From the NCBI RefSeq assembly GCF_042847215.1, contig NZ_AP031500.1:1-64000 (forward strand): DNA of 64,000 nt. The letters run 5' to 3'. Positions within the stretch are counted from its first letter, which is position 1. The number at the start of each line of letters is the position of its first letter. Shown piece after piece: positions 26,370-34,241 of the stretch. The notes beneath the pieces were generated by a model. That model saw only the letters and a program-made list of their open reading frames with translations. It did not search any database and was not told the origin of the DNA. Origin of the DNA: Gilvimarinus japonicus (GTDB lineage: Bacteria > Pseudomonadota > Gammaproteobacteria > Pseudomonadales > Cellvibrionaceae). A program made the translations under genes and the position numbers.

Positions 26370-27254
26370 GTGGGGTTGCGGCACTTGAAAGACACCGTGA
26401 TATTGATGCTACTTAAAGTGGTGGGGAGCCTGCCGCTATGGATGGCCCGCGCTTTGGGCGCGGGCGTCGGTGGGCTAATGTGGTACACGGGTTCGCGTGC
26501 CGCCCGGGTGACAGAGACCAACCTAGCGCTCTGTTATAGCGAGCTGAGCGACCGCGAGCGCCGTAAACTGGCGCGTCAGAGCCTGCTGGAGGCCGGTCGG
26601 ACCGGCGCTGAGATCCCAGTCGTTTGGCGCCGCTCGGACGCCTGGATCCGCCACCGGGTAAAGGCCTTTCACGGCAGTGACTTGCTTCGCGAAGCCTTGG
26701 CCAAAAAACGCGGAGTGATCGTTTTGACGCCTCACTTGGGCAACTGGGAAGTGTTGCCCGCCATACTGACCCTGTATGAACAGGTGGCTATGTTGTATCA
26801 GCCGCCCAAGGGTGAGGCCCTGCATCAATATTTGCAACGTGTTCGGCATCGCCCGGGCACCACCTTGGCCCCCACCACCGGACGGGGGGTGGCGGCGTTG
26901 ACAAAAGCCCTGCGGGCGGGTCAATTGGCTGCTATCCTGCCCGACCAAGTACCCGATGTGGGTAAAGGCGGTATTGAGGTGCCGTTTATGGGTGAGCAAG
27001 CGTTAACCATGACGTTGTTACACAGCATGTTGCAACGCAGTGAGTGCGACGTTTTATTGATTTACGTACTGCGGGTCAGGGGCGGATTCGAGGTGGTGGC
27101 AACGCGCTGTGACGAGGCTGTTTACAGCAGCGATGTCCATGAGTCAGTGGCGGCCCTGAATCGCACGGTCGCCAGCGCTGTCGCTAGCGCACCGGCGCAG
27201 TATCAGTGGGAGTACAAAAGGTTTAAAGGACGCGAACAAGGGGAGCCTTACTAG
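26370..27254 (+). CDS. LpxL/HtrB-type lipid A acyltransferase
   Basis: A 294-residue member of the lysophospholipid acyltransferase family (LpxL/LpxM, HtrB), which adds secondary acyl chains to lipid A at the cytoplasmic face of the inner membrane. One N-terminal hydrophobic segment is followed by the catalytic motif TPHLGNWEVLP (H-X4-E) and later ILPDQVP and FMGEQALTM, and the protein ends near YKRFKGR, a family hallmark. It occupies the place of PA0011 in the Pseudomonas order. The start at GTG 26370 is uncertain because no clear ribosome-binding site is visible; an internal ATG at 26406 is possible. Which acyl position it modifies cannot be told. Confidence 0.88.
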   Translation: MGLRHLKDTVILMLLKVVGSLPLWMARALGAGVGGLMWYTGSRAARVTETNLALCYSELSDRERRKLARQSLLEAGRTGAEIPVVWRRSDAWIRHRVKAFHGSDLLREALAKKRGVIVLTPHLGNWEVLPAILTLYEQVAMLYQPPKGEALHQYLQRVRHRPGTTLAPTTGRGVAALTKALRAGQLAAILPDQVPDVGKGGIEVPFMGEQALTMTLLHSMLQRSECDVLLIYVLRVRGGFEVVATRCDEAVYSSDVHESVAALNRTVASAVASAPAQYQWEYKRFKGREQGEPY

Positions 27255-27332
27255 GGGCACCCTAAAGGTAACTAAGGTTAGACCTTAAATAACAGTGAGC
27301 TGAGCTCGTTTTAAATTATGCAGGTTATAAAG

Positions 27333-28079
27333 ATGTATCGACGTTATCCAGCTGTATTGCTGAGTTTAGTGGCCCTGCTTGCCGTTGGTTGTGCCAGTAA
27401 TTACCGCGTAGTCAAAACCGCGCAACTGGACACCGTGAGCCAGTGTGCGGCTATGGCTGATCAAAACCATCAGCAGTTACTGGTTCAACAACAGCAGCTG
27501 TCCTTGCGTGTTGATGAAGTTTTGCAGCAACTGAACGTGACTCAAACTCAGGCGCCACAAACTGAGCCGCTCAACTGCCCTGAAGTGACTTATATTGCTG
27601 AGCCACCGGCGACATCGTCGCCGCGCGAGGGTCGGGATGCCGCCTCGAAGCAGTTAGTGGGCGCGGTTGAGCAGGTTCGTTTTGATGGCTTGGGTATGAC
27701 CCTCGACGCGCGGATCGATACCGGCATTGCGACAGCCGTGCTTGATGCTCGGGATGTTCAGCCGTTTGAACGCAACAGCGAAGACTGGGTGCGTTTTGTG
27801 GTGCAGTCCAAGGGGGGTGAACCACAAGAGATCGAGCGCAAGTTAACACGCATGGCGAGTTTGCCCGCCGGCAATGGCGAGGGCAAAAAACGCCCGGTCA
27901 TCAGCATGCGGTTTACGCTCGGTCGTGTGTCCCAACAAGGCGAGTTTATTTTGGCTGATCGCAGTACGAACGAATATCCGGTACTACTGGGCCGGCTTGC
28001 GCTGCGCGATGTGATGATTGTCGATGTAGGTCGTAATAATTTGGCGCCGGTACCGGCAGAGCAAGGTGAGACGCCATGA
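27333..28079 (+). CDS. Lipoprotein retropepsin-like protease (RimB/ATP-dependent zinc protease family)
   Basis: A 248-residue lipoprotein (lipobox AVGC, Cys20). After a Gln-rich helical stretch (about 45-75) it has a domain of the family annotated as ATP-dependent zinc protease (PF05618), now understood as retropepsin-like aspartic proteases related to RimB. The signature is RIDTGIATAVLDA with the Asp-Thr-Gly at about 129-131, followed by the beta-strand block DWVRFVV. ATG 27333 is preferred, with AGG eight bases upstream; ATG 27318 is the alternative. It overlaps the next gene by four bases (ATGA). The three-gene set of protease, transglutaminase-like membrane protein and ATP-grasp ligase recurs in proteobacteria, and this member should act in the periplasm. 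Confidence 0.8.
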   Translation: MYRRYPAVLLSLVALLAVGCASNYRVVKTAQLDTVSQCAAMADQNHQQLLVQQQQLSLRVDEVLQQLNVTQTQAPQTEPLNCPEVTYIAEPPATSSPREGRDAASKQLVGAVEQVRFDGLGMTLDARIDTGIATAVLDARDVQPFERNSEDWVRFVVQSKGGEPQEIERKLTRMASLPAGNGEGKKRPVISMRFTLGRVSQQGEFILADRSTNEYPVLLGRLALRDVMIVDVGRNNLAPVPAEQGETP

Positions 28080-29599
28080 AGATGCAGCGTTTGCCGTTTT
28101 ACTTATTGATATTGGCACTGTTAGTGGCAGGCTTTGGTACGGCGTGGTTACGTCATATAGAAACCGATGTTCCGCTAATGCCTGGCGAGCAAAAACCGGT
28201 ATGGCTCATTGAGGCGCGTATCGATTTTTTTGCCCAAGGTGGCGAAACCACGGTGCGACTGGATCTGCCGGATGAAACTCCGGGGTTTCGGTTAATTCGC
28301 GAGCAAGCGGCGTCCTCGGGTTATGGTTTTGCGGTCCTTAACGACAACAACAATCGCCGTGCCGAGTGGACCCGCCGCAGTGCCGGAGGCTACCAAACCC
28401 TGTACTACAACGCCCAGTATTTGCCGGTAACACGCAATGCCAGCGATCTAGCGTTGGGCGACGACTTAGCCCCCAAAGTCAGCGAAGTTTTTTGGGATGA
28501 ACCACAAGCGACGGCTGCTCGCGAGCTATTGCGCGGTGCCCGTTCACGCTCGACGACACCAGCCAGTACGGCCCGCGAAATATTAAAGCTGCTGAACAGC
28601 TCACCCGATCAAAATGCCGAGTTGTTACTCGCCGCCGAGCCGGATCGTGCCGACCTGCTGGTTAACTTGCTTAACCAATCGGGCGTGGCGGCGCGCACCG
28701 TAATGGGGTTGTACCTTGAGGACGCCCGGCGCCGACAAAGCTTAACCCCCATGGTCGAAGTGTTTACCGATAATGGCTGGGTGGTGATTAATGCCAATAC
28801 AGGGGAGCAGGGCTTGCCCGAAAACCTACTGCTGTGGTCGCGCGGTGAAGCCGCCCAGCTAGATGTTATTGGTGGTGAGAACTCGCGGTTAAGTTTTTCC
28901 ATGATTCGGCAAACCGTGCCGGCTATGGCGCTGTCAAAAACTCAGTTTAGCGATAACGTCTTTAGCTTACTTGGCGTTTACAGTTTGCCAATTGAAGAGC
29001 AGGGCATGTTTAAGCTGCTGTTTTTGTTGCCCCTTGGCGCGTTTGTTGTGGTATTTATGCGCGTGGTAGTGGGCTTACAAACCGCTGGCACCTTTATGCC
29101 CATTTTGATCTCGTTGGCCTTTTTGCAGACCTCGCTTGTGCCCGGATTAATCAGTTTTGTGTTGATTGTGGGTTTAGGTTTACTGCTGCGTAGCTATCTA
29201 TCTTATTTGAATTTGCTGTTGGTGGCCCGTATTGCGGCCCTGATTGTGTTGGTGATCTTCCTGATTAGTGTGTTGTCGCTGGTCGGTTACCGACTCGGTT
29301 TTAATGCCGGTATTACGATTACTTTCTTCCCCATGATTATTATTGCCTGGACGATTGAGCGCATGAGCATTCTGTGGGAAGAAGAGGGTGTGCGCGAAGT
29401 ACTTACCCAGGGTGGCGGTAGTTTGTTAGTCGCGATACTGGCGTACTTGCTAATGAGCGTTGAGGTCATTAACCACTTGAGCTTTAATTTCCCCGAGTTG
29501 AACTTAGTGATTCTGGCGTTAATTTTGGTGATGGGGCAGTACACCGGCTACAAGCTATCCGAGTTGTATCGCTTTCAATCTATGCGGGCCGATGACTGA
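28076..29599 (+). CDS. Inactive transglutaminase fused to seven membrane helices
   Basis: A 507-residue membrane protein. A first helix (about 6-24) is followed by a periplasmic region (about 30-290) resembling a transglutaminase fold that lacks the catalytic Cys (Transglut_i), and then by about seven transmembrane segments (residues 315-500; 7TM_transglut). It overlaps the protease gene by four bases and the ligase gene by one (TGATG), so the three are made together. In this family the membrane part is thought to sense or pass on a product of the ligase; the function is not established. The position of the soluble domain on the periplasmic side places it with the lipoprotein protease. Confidence 0.82.
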   Translation: MKMQRLPFYLLILALLVAGFGTAWLRHIETDVPLMPGEQKPVWLIEARIDFFAQGGETTVRLDLPDETPGFRLIREQAASSGYGFAVLNDNNNRRAEWTRRSAGGYQTLYYNAQYLPVTRNASDLALGDDLAPKVSEVFWDEPQATAARELLRGARSRSTTPASTAREILKLLNSSPDQNAELLLAAEPDRADLLVNLLNQSGVAARTVMGLYLEDARRRQSLTPMVEVFTDNGWVVINANTGEQGLPENLLLWSRGEAAQLDVIGGENSRLSFSMIRQTVPAMALSKTQFSDNVFSLLGVYSLPIEEQGMFKLLFLLPLGAFVVVFMRVVVGLQTAGTFMPILISLAFLQTSLVPGLISFVLIVGLGLLLRSYLSYLNLLLVARIAALIVLVIFLISVLSLVGYRLGFNAGITITFFPMIIIAWTIERMSILWEEEGVREVLTQGGGSLLVAILAYLLMSVEVINHLSFNFPELNLVILALILVMGQYTGYKLSELYRFQSMRADD

Positions 29600-30555
29600 T
29601 GTTAATTAGCCCGGGTAAACTAAAGCGCTTAGGTATGTTGGGCATGAACTGCCGCAACCGAGATTTTATTGGCCGCTACAATGACCGCCGTTTGTACCCA
29701 TTGGTCGACAACAAATTAAAAACTAAATTGTTGGCCGAAGAGTATCAATTGGCGACGCCGCAGTTGCGTTTTACTATTCGCGAGCAACACCAGATTTCTC
29801 ATGTTGGCAATCTGCTAAAAAACCTGAATGGTTTTGCCATCAAGCCGGCCAAAGGCTCGGGTGGTAAAGGTATATGGGTAATCACCGGCCGCGATGGTGA
29901 CGATTTTGTTAAGTCCTCTGGCGCGGTGATTACGTTGGCGGATATTCGTCGTCACCTAAGTAATACCTTGGCTGGGCTTTATTCGCTGGGTGGCTCAAGC
30001 GACGAAGTGTTGATCGAAGATTTGATTGAGTTTGACACTTGCTTTGATGGCTTTTCATTTGAAGGCGTGCCCGATATACGCATAGTTGTGTTTCGCGGGT
30101 TTCCTGTTATGGCGATGTTGCGCTTGGCCACCCACGCTTCAGATGGCAAGGCAAATTTGCACCAAGGTGCGGTGGGCGTGGGTTTGGATTTGGCCACCGG
30201 ACGCAGTTTAAACGCCGTACAGTTTGGCCGGCCTATCTATGAACACCCGGATACCAAGCGCGCCCTGAGCGATATTAACATTGCTGACTGGCACGGTATG
30301 TTGTTGTTGGCCGCACGCTGTTACGAGATGACCGGGCTTGGTTATGTTGGTGCTGATTTGGTGCTGGATGCCAACCGAGGCCCAGAGCTGTTGGAGTTAA
30401 ATGCTCGCCCAGGCTTGGCGATTCAGGTGGCCAATGGCCGGGGTTTATTGCCGCGCTTGCGTCATATCGAAACCTTAAAAGAAAAGCAGTTTCCCGATGC
30501 CCTAAGTCGAGTTAATTACGTTAAAGAGCACTTTGCCGCCGAGACGCTGCTATAA
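29599..30555 (+). CDS. Alpha-L-glutamate-ligase-like ATP-grasp enzyme (RimK-related)
   Basis: A 318-residue cytoplasmic ATP-grasp protein similar to RimK-type amino-acid ligases. Visible features are AIKPAKGSGGKGIWVI (ATP-binding lysine and glycine-rich loop), VLIEDLIEFD, and the metal-binding block GADLVLDANRGPELLELNARPG with its E/N pair. It probably joins an amino acid, perhaps glutamate, to a carboxylate; the acceptor is unknown. It is the last of the coupled trio. RimK proper is encoded differently (fewer insertions), so I use the family-level name only. The gene is convergent with a DUF748 gene 19 bp downstream. Confidence 0.83.
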   Translation: MLISPGKLKRLGMLGMNCRNRDFIGRYNDRRLYPLVDNKLKTKLLAEEYQLATPQLRFTIREQHQISHVGNLLKNLNGFAIKPAKGSGGKGIWVITGRDGDDFVKSSGAVITLADIRRHLSNTLAGLYSLGGSSDEVLIEDLIEFDTCFDGFSFEGVPDIRIVVFRGFPVMAMLRLATHASDGKANLHQGAVGVGLDLATGRSLNAVQFGRPIYEHPDTKRALSDINIADWHGMLLLAARCYEMTGLGYVGADLVLDANRGPELLELNARPGLAIQVANGRGLLPRLRHIETLKEKQFPDALSRVNYVKEHFAAETLL

Positions 30556-30574
30556 AAAGTGTATGGTCGCCGCT

Positions 30575-31699
30575 TTATGTATCGTCGGCATCGGTTTTTT
30601 CAGCGTCGTCGGGCGTGTCATCGGTCAAAGGTGTTATTTTGTCGTAGCGCGAATGCAGTGCATCGATAAATGCGTTGTGCAGTACTCCCAGTACAGCCTG
30701 CCAAGAACTAATATCAGTGTCTTCCAGTGAGCCTTTTATATCGATTTGCGTGGCGACTTTATCGCTTTCGATATTGGTAATAAGCGCACTGATTAACCCC
30801 CATCCGGCTTCCCACAATAACTGCAAAGGATTGTCGCCCTGCTGTTCCACATCCTGTTGCCAGCTGGCGATATTAATGTCTTCAAACAGCGGTTTAATGT
30901 AGCCGTTTAATTCGCGGTCGCGGGCACTGATCTCGGCAAATATCTGCCCGTGACCGGATTTAAAATCGATATTGGCATAAGCTCTGGCAAAATCATTTAA
31001 GCGGTTTATCCGAACATTTTTGGCGTCGGCGGCAAACTCAAAATCATTAAAATCAAAGGGATCAAAGTCAGCTTTGGCCGTTAGTGGACTATCACCAAAC
31101 AGTTGGCCGGTGAGTGTGGCACTGGCCACTCGTCGGCCGTCGGCGTCTTTAACGTTGGTGAGATTGGTCAGTTCGGCGTCAATCTCTTCAACCGCAATAT
31201 TAACGGTAGGGGTGGTGTCGAGGTTTTGAAAACGAATAATGCCATCGTGAATCACCAGTTTGTGCAAGGTGACCGGTAAAATCTCTTCAAATACGCTTAA
31301 CCAGTTGGTCCCTTCACCGGTTTGTTGGTCCTCTTTTTTGTTGGCATCGAGAAAAGTCAGCTCGGGTTTTGTCAATTTTACACGGGTGAGAACCTCACCG
31401 TGGCGCAGACCCTCCCAGCTAAGGGCAATGGCGAAAGTTTCCACGGTAAAGAAGTCCACCGGGTTTTTTTCGGTATCACGTTTTATTACTAGGTCTTTTA
31501 ATAAGTATTCGCCATCGATAATACCCAAATCTACATCTTCAACATGGCCGCTATAAGAGCCCATATCGTTCAATACCCGGAAGTTAAGGTAATGTTTGAT
31601 AATAAAAGGGGCCAGTATGTACAAGATGACCAAAAGCGCAGCGAGCGTTAGCCCAAGCCATTTAAGAGAAGGTTTTAAGCGAGGAGCGTGTAAGTGCAT
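30575..31699 (-). CDS. DUF748 (AsmA-like) membrane-anchored protein
   Basis: A 374-residue protein with one N-terminal membrane helix (about 13-33) and a large periplasmic part built of beta-strands with the DUF748 pattern (VEDVDLGIIDGEYLLKDLVI, LHKLVIHDGIIRFQNL). Members belong to the AsmA-like repeated beta-groove group linked to lipid or outer-membrane homeostasis, but no reaction is known. The C-terminus is highly acidic (DDTPDDAEKTDADDT). It is convergent with the ATP-grasp gene. Confidence 0.78.
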   Translation of the reverse strand: MHLHAPRLKPSLKWLGLTLAALLVILYILAPFIIKHYLNFRVLNDMGSYSGHVEDVDLGIIDGEYLLKDLVIKRDTEKNPVDFFTVETFAIALSWEGLRHGEVLTRVKLTKPELTFLDANKKEDQQTGEGTNWLSVFEEILPVTLHKLVIHDGIIRFQNLDTTPTVNIAVEEIDAELTNLTNVKDADGRRVASATLTGQLFGDSPLTAKADFDPFDFNDFEFAADAKNVRINRLNDFARAYANIDFKSGHGQIFAEISARDRELNGYIKPLFEDINIASWQQDVEQQGDNPLQLLWEAGWGLISALITNIESDKVATQIDIKGSLEDTDISSWQAVLGVLHNAFIDALHSRYDKITPLTDDTPDDAEKTDADDT

Positions 31700-31804
31700 G
31701 GTTGGCCATCGTTAGTTAAAGGCGCGGTTATCAAAAGTGATAACCGCTAAATGCCATAAACAGTACAACAATTGTGCCAAGCCATTAGGGAGGGGTTTGC
31801 ATTG

Positions 31805-32230
31805 CTACCAATACTGCTGGCCGTGGTGGCGAAGCCAGCCATTTGGGTGGCGGCCCTGAGGATCTTTATGTGTCCAGTGGACAACGCCGCCTTGCGTATT
31901 CCACTCGTATTCGCCGTTAAACTCCACGGTGTCGCCCTTGCGCAGATTGGCTAAACGCGGTGCCAGATCAATATTGTGGGCAATCAGCAGAGTTTGCTGT
32001 CCACTAATTTTTAGAATAAATCGTTGATGTCGCGAGCCTTTGATATCGTCAGACAGCACTCGCGTAACGATACCGCTGCCACTGACTTGAATATTACTGC
32101 GCTGCTGTTGCCAAGCTTGATACAGAGCGTCAACGCCGGTTGACCCAGTCGCTGTGTGGTTAGCTTCTCCGCAACCGCTAAGCCATAGCATCAGGCTTAG
32201 GGTGATAAACGCTAATGTGTTAAGGCTCAT
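31805..32230 (-). CDS. DUF3465 lipoprotein
   Basis: A 141-residue predicted lipoprotein (lipobox LSGC, Cys at about 20). The conserved block GGVVHWTHKDPQGRHPNGW and the small beta-rich core (HQRFILKISGQQTLLIAHNI) match DUF3465, a family of unknown function with an OB-fold-like look. The ATG at 32230 overlaps the stop of the VOC gene by four bases (ATGA), so the pair is coupled. Confidence 0.8.
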   Translation of the reverse strand: MSLNTLAFITLSLMLWLSGCGEANHTATGSTGVDALYQAWQQQRSNIQVSGSGIVTRVLSDDIKGSRHQRFILKISGQQTLLIAHNIDLAPRLANLRKGDTVEFNGEYEWNTQGGVVHWTHKDPQGRHPNGWLRHHGQQYW

Positions 32231-32580
32231 ACTTCGGACCAAACCGCAAATTCGCTCCCGCCCGGTTCGATAAAATGAAACCGGCGGCCTCCGGGAAAAG
32301 CAAAAATATCCTGTGATATCTGCCCGCAGGCTTGTGTTACATCGGCCAGTGATTGCTCTAGATTTTTACTAAAAAATACGATCAAGGCCGCCCCCGACTT
32401 GGTACGGCTTGGTGTACTGGAGCGATAAAAGCCGCCAGCTATGGAGTCGTTATGAAAAGCGGTATATTCATCGCCATAGTCGGTGAATTGCCAATGAAAA
32501 ACGGTTTCAAAAAAGACTTTGCTTGCAGATAAATTTTCTGAGGGGATTTCGAGATAATTAATACTGTGGTGTAAAGGCAT
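32227..32580 (-). CDS. VOC/glyoxalase-family protein
   Basis: A 117-residue single-domain protein of the vicinal oxygen chelate superfamily. The beta-alpha-beta-beta-beta pattern is visible (INYLEIPSENLSASKVFFET, then DIFAFPGGRRFHFIEPGGSEFAVW). Such proteins include glyoxalases, dioxygenases and resistance proteins; the substrate cannot be predicted. It lies upstream of, and coupled to, the DUF3465 lipoprotein, and follows a terminator for the sortase substrate gene. Confidence 0.82.
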   Translation of the reverse strand: MPLHHSINYLEIPSENLSASKVFFETVFHWQFTDYGDEYTAFHNDSIAGGFYRSSTPSRTKSGAALIVFFSKNLEQSLADVTQACGQISQDIFAFPGGRRFHFIEPGGSEFAVWSEV

Positions 32581-32650
32581 TGTGATGCTGAGCTCGTTGT
32601 TGCTGATAAGTGTCGGTAACCAGACCGACAGTAAGAGAGCGACTGAACAT

Positions 32651-32681
32651 AAAAGCTGGGCGGTTATTAGTGTAACCGCCC
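32651..32681 (-). terminator. Terminator after the LPSTG protein gene
   Basis: On the minus strand a 9-bp stem (GGGCGGTTA / TAACCGCCC) is followed after three bases by four T residues. It ends the sortase-substrate unit. Confidence 0.75.
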
Positions 32682-32692
32682 CTGTTGCGCGG

Positions 32693-33253
32693 TTACTGCT
32701 TAGCTGAACGGCGACGACGCATGGCTGTCAGCGCGAGCCCCAAGGAGCAAGCAAGACTGCCGAGCAATGCGATCAGTGGCAAGCTAGAGCCGGTTGAAGG
32801 CAGCTCGGTGTAGCTGGTGCTTGCCATGGCGGCACGATCTAGCTCGTCGCTGTCATCTAAGTCGGCGACTAATGCGAAGCGATCGGTCGGGATAAACACT
32901 TGCATCGTCGAGTCGCGATTTAAATCGTGAATACTGCGCTCGCGCCCCTCGAGATCTATTTTAAAATCTTTTGGCAAGTTTTTGGTTTGAAAGGTCTCAC
33001 CGTAGTCACCGTCTTGATGCTCAAACTTAATACGCACTTGGTCGCCCACTGAGCGTACAAACTTAGCGTGTAGTTCAACGTACTCTTTGCCGTTGCGCTC
33101 GTGAATACCCTGACACGCCTCGGCAATTTGTGGATAGGCTGAAAGTACTCCAGGCTTCCAGCTGACTTCTGAGCACTCTTTTGCCATCGCCGAGGAGCTA
33201 GCGGCAATAGCAACGCCTAGAACGGTAGTTTTGATCAGTGTAGATGTCTTCAT
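32693..33253 (-). CDS. LPSTG-motif sortase substrate protein
   Basis: A 186-residue exported protein with signal peptide (MKTSTLIKTTVLGVAIAASS ... SAMA) and a C-terminal sorting signal: LPSTG at about 151-155, a hydrophobic helix, and a positively charged tail (RRRRSAK). The middle domain (about 25-145) has no family I recognise. AGGAA lies seven bases before the ATG and overlaps the sortase stop (TAAGGA), so translation is coupled to the sortase gene. This is the expected layout for a dedicated sortase and its target. In a Gram-negative cell the membrane-inserted tail would sit in the inner membrane and the cleaved product be joined to an unknown periplasmic acceptor. Confidence 0.82.
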   Translation of the reverse strand: MKTSTLIKTTVLGVAIAASSSAMAKECSEVSWKPGVLSAYPQIAEACQGIHERNGKEYVELHAKFVRSVGDQVRIKFEHQDGDYGETFQTKNLPKDFKIDLEGRERSIHDLNRDSTMQVFIPTDRFALVADLDDSDELDRAAMASTSYTELPSTGSSLPLIALLGSLACSLGLALTAMRRRRSAKQ

Positions 33254-33263
33254 AGTATTTTCC

Positions 33264-34001
33264 TTAATGTAGTTGCGCCAAAGAGTCTTCCGTGGCCGTA
33301 ACAATAAATCGCTGCGGCGCACTTCCAACAAAGTAAAAGGGGTAGCAGGTGATCAATGTAATTTGAGCGTGCTCAGTAGGTGCGAGCACCTCTACATGAG
33401 ACGGATCGACAATTTGTAGGTTACTGACGGTATAGTCGCGCGGGCCGTCAGAGGTGGTGACTTTTATTTTGTCGCCCACAGCAATATCTTTTAAACCGCG
33501 AAAAAAACTATCGCGATGACCGGCCAAGGCCGCGTTACCTTGGCTGCCGAGAGGTGCGGTTTTATTTAGCCACGATATACCGCGGTTGAGGTTGTGGTGG
33601 CTGGCGCCTACGTACACTGGTGCCGAGATGTTTAGTTTGTCAATTTGTAATACGGCGATAGCGGCGTCGCCATCGTTTTTAACCTCTTGGTATTGTTCAA
33701 TGCGCGTCTTGCTCCACAAGCTGGTATCCACATTATTTGGCAGAGCCATACTGTTGTTAATGTTGCCTTGGGCAGCGGGGGTTGATTGTTGCGCGGGGCT
33801 ACTCGCCAAAAGGTTTGCTTCTTGGTTGTTTTTAGCGGATGCCAAAAATTGCGCCACATCACGATCGGCCGCGTAGCTGCGACCAGTCACTGACAGCAAG
33901 CTGTAGCTAAGCAGCAATAACCCGACACTCCACAATAGAGCTTCACAGGCTTTGTACCGCACAGGTGTTAACCTAGCGGCGTGGTTGGGGTCGTTATCCA
34001 T
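33264..34001 (-). CDS. Proteobacterial class D-type sortase
   Basis: A 245-residue transpeptidase of the sortase fold with an N-terminal membrane anchor (about 21-42). The catalytic residues are visible: His162 in AGHRDSFFRGL, Cys219 in LITCYPF, and Arg231 in APQRFIV. Sortases cut LPXTG between Thr and Gly and join the protein to an amino group. They are uncommon in Gram-negatives but known in Shewanella and marine gammaproteobacteria. The sole nearby candidate substrate is the LPSTG protein starting 10 bp downstream. The 240-bp region upstream should hold the promoter. Confidence 0.9.
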   Translation of the reverse strand: MDNDPNHAARLTPVRYKACEALLWSVGLLLLSYSLLSVTGRSYAADRDVAQFLASAKNNQEANLLASSPAQQSTPAAQGNINNSMALPNNVDTSLWSKTRIEQYQEVKNDGDAAIAVLQIDKLNISAPVYVGASHHNLNRGISWLNKTAPLGSQGNAALAGHRDSFFRGLKDIAVGDKIKVTTSDGPRDYTVSNLQIVDPSHVEVLAPTEHAQITLITCYPFYFVGSAPQRFIVTATEDSLAQLH

Positions 34002-34214
34002 AAAGTGGTCATTACCGGACGTTCTCGCTATACGCGAGAGTACAGTTAACGTAGCACAGCTTAGTAACTGGCTAAGACGTTTGTATGAATATAGACCGAA
34101 ATTGTGAGAGTAAAAGTCGAGGCAGTATTTTATGGCGCGATAATCTGCAAAAAAGCGATTTAACGCGAAAAACCTGGGCGCAGTATCACGCTTTAGTCGT
34201 GCCTCTGATTAGAT

Positions 34215-34232
34215 GGCCGGGTTTTCCCGGCC
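34215..34232 (-). terminator. Stem-loop after ahpF
   Basis: A 7-bp GC-rich stem (GGCCGGG / CCCGGCC) with a TTTT loop (AAAA on the minus strand) lies 10 bp past the ahpF stop. There is no clear T-run, so it is a weak or Rho-assisted terminator. Confidence 0.6.
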
Positions 34233-34241
34233 TTAAACCCC

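Noticed and set aside
33122..33136. TGTGGATA sequence as a DnaA box in the LPSTG gene
   Set aside because: It is a single partial match within coding sequence, far from any origin-like region.
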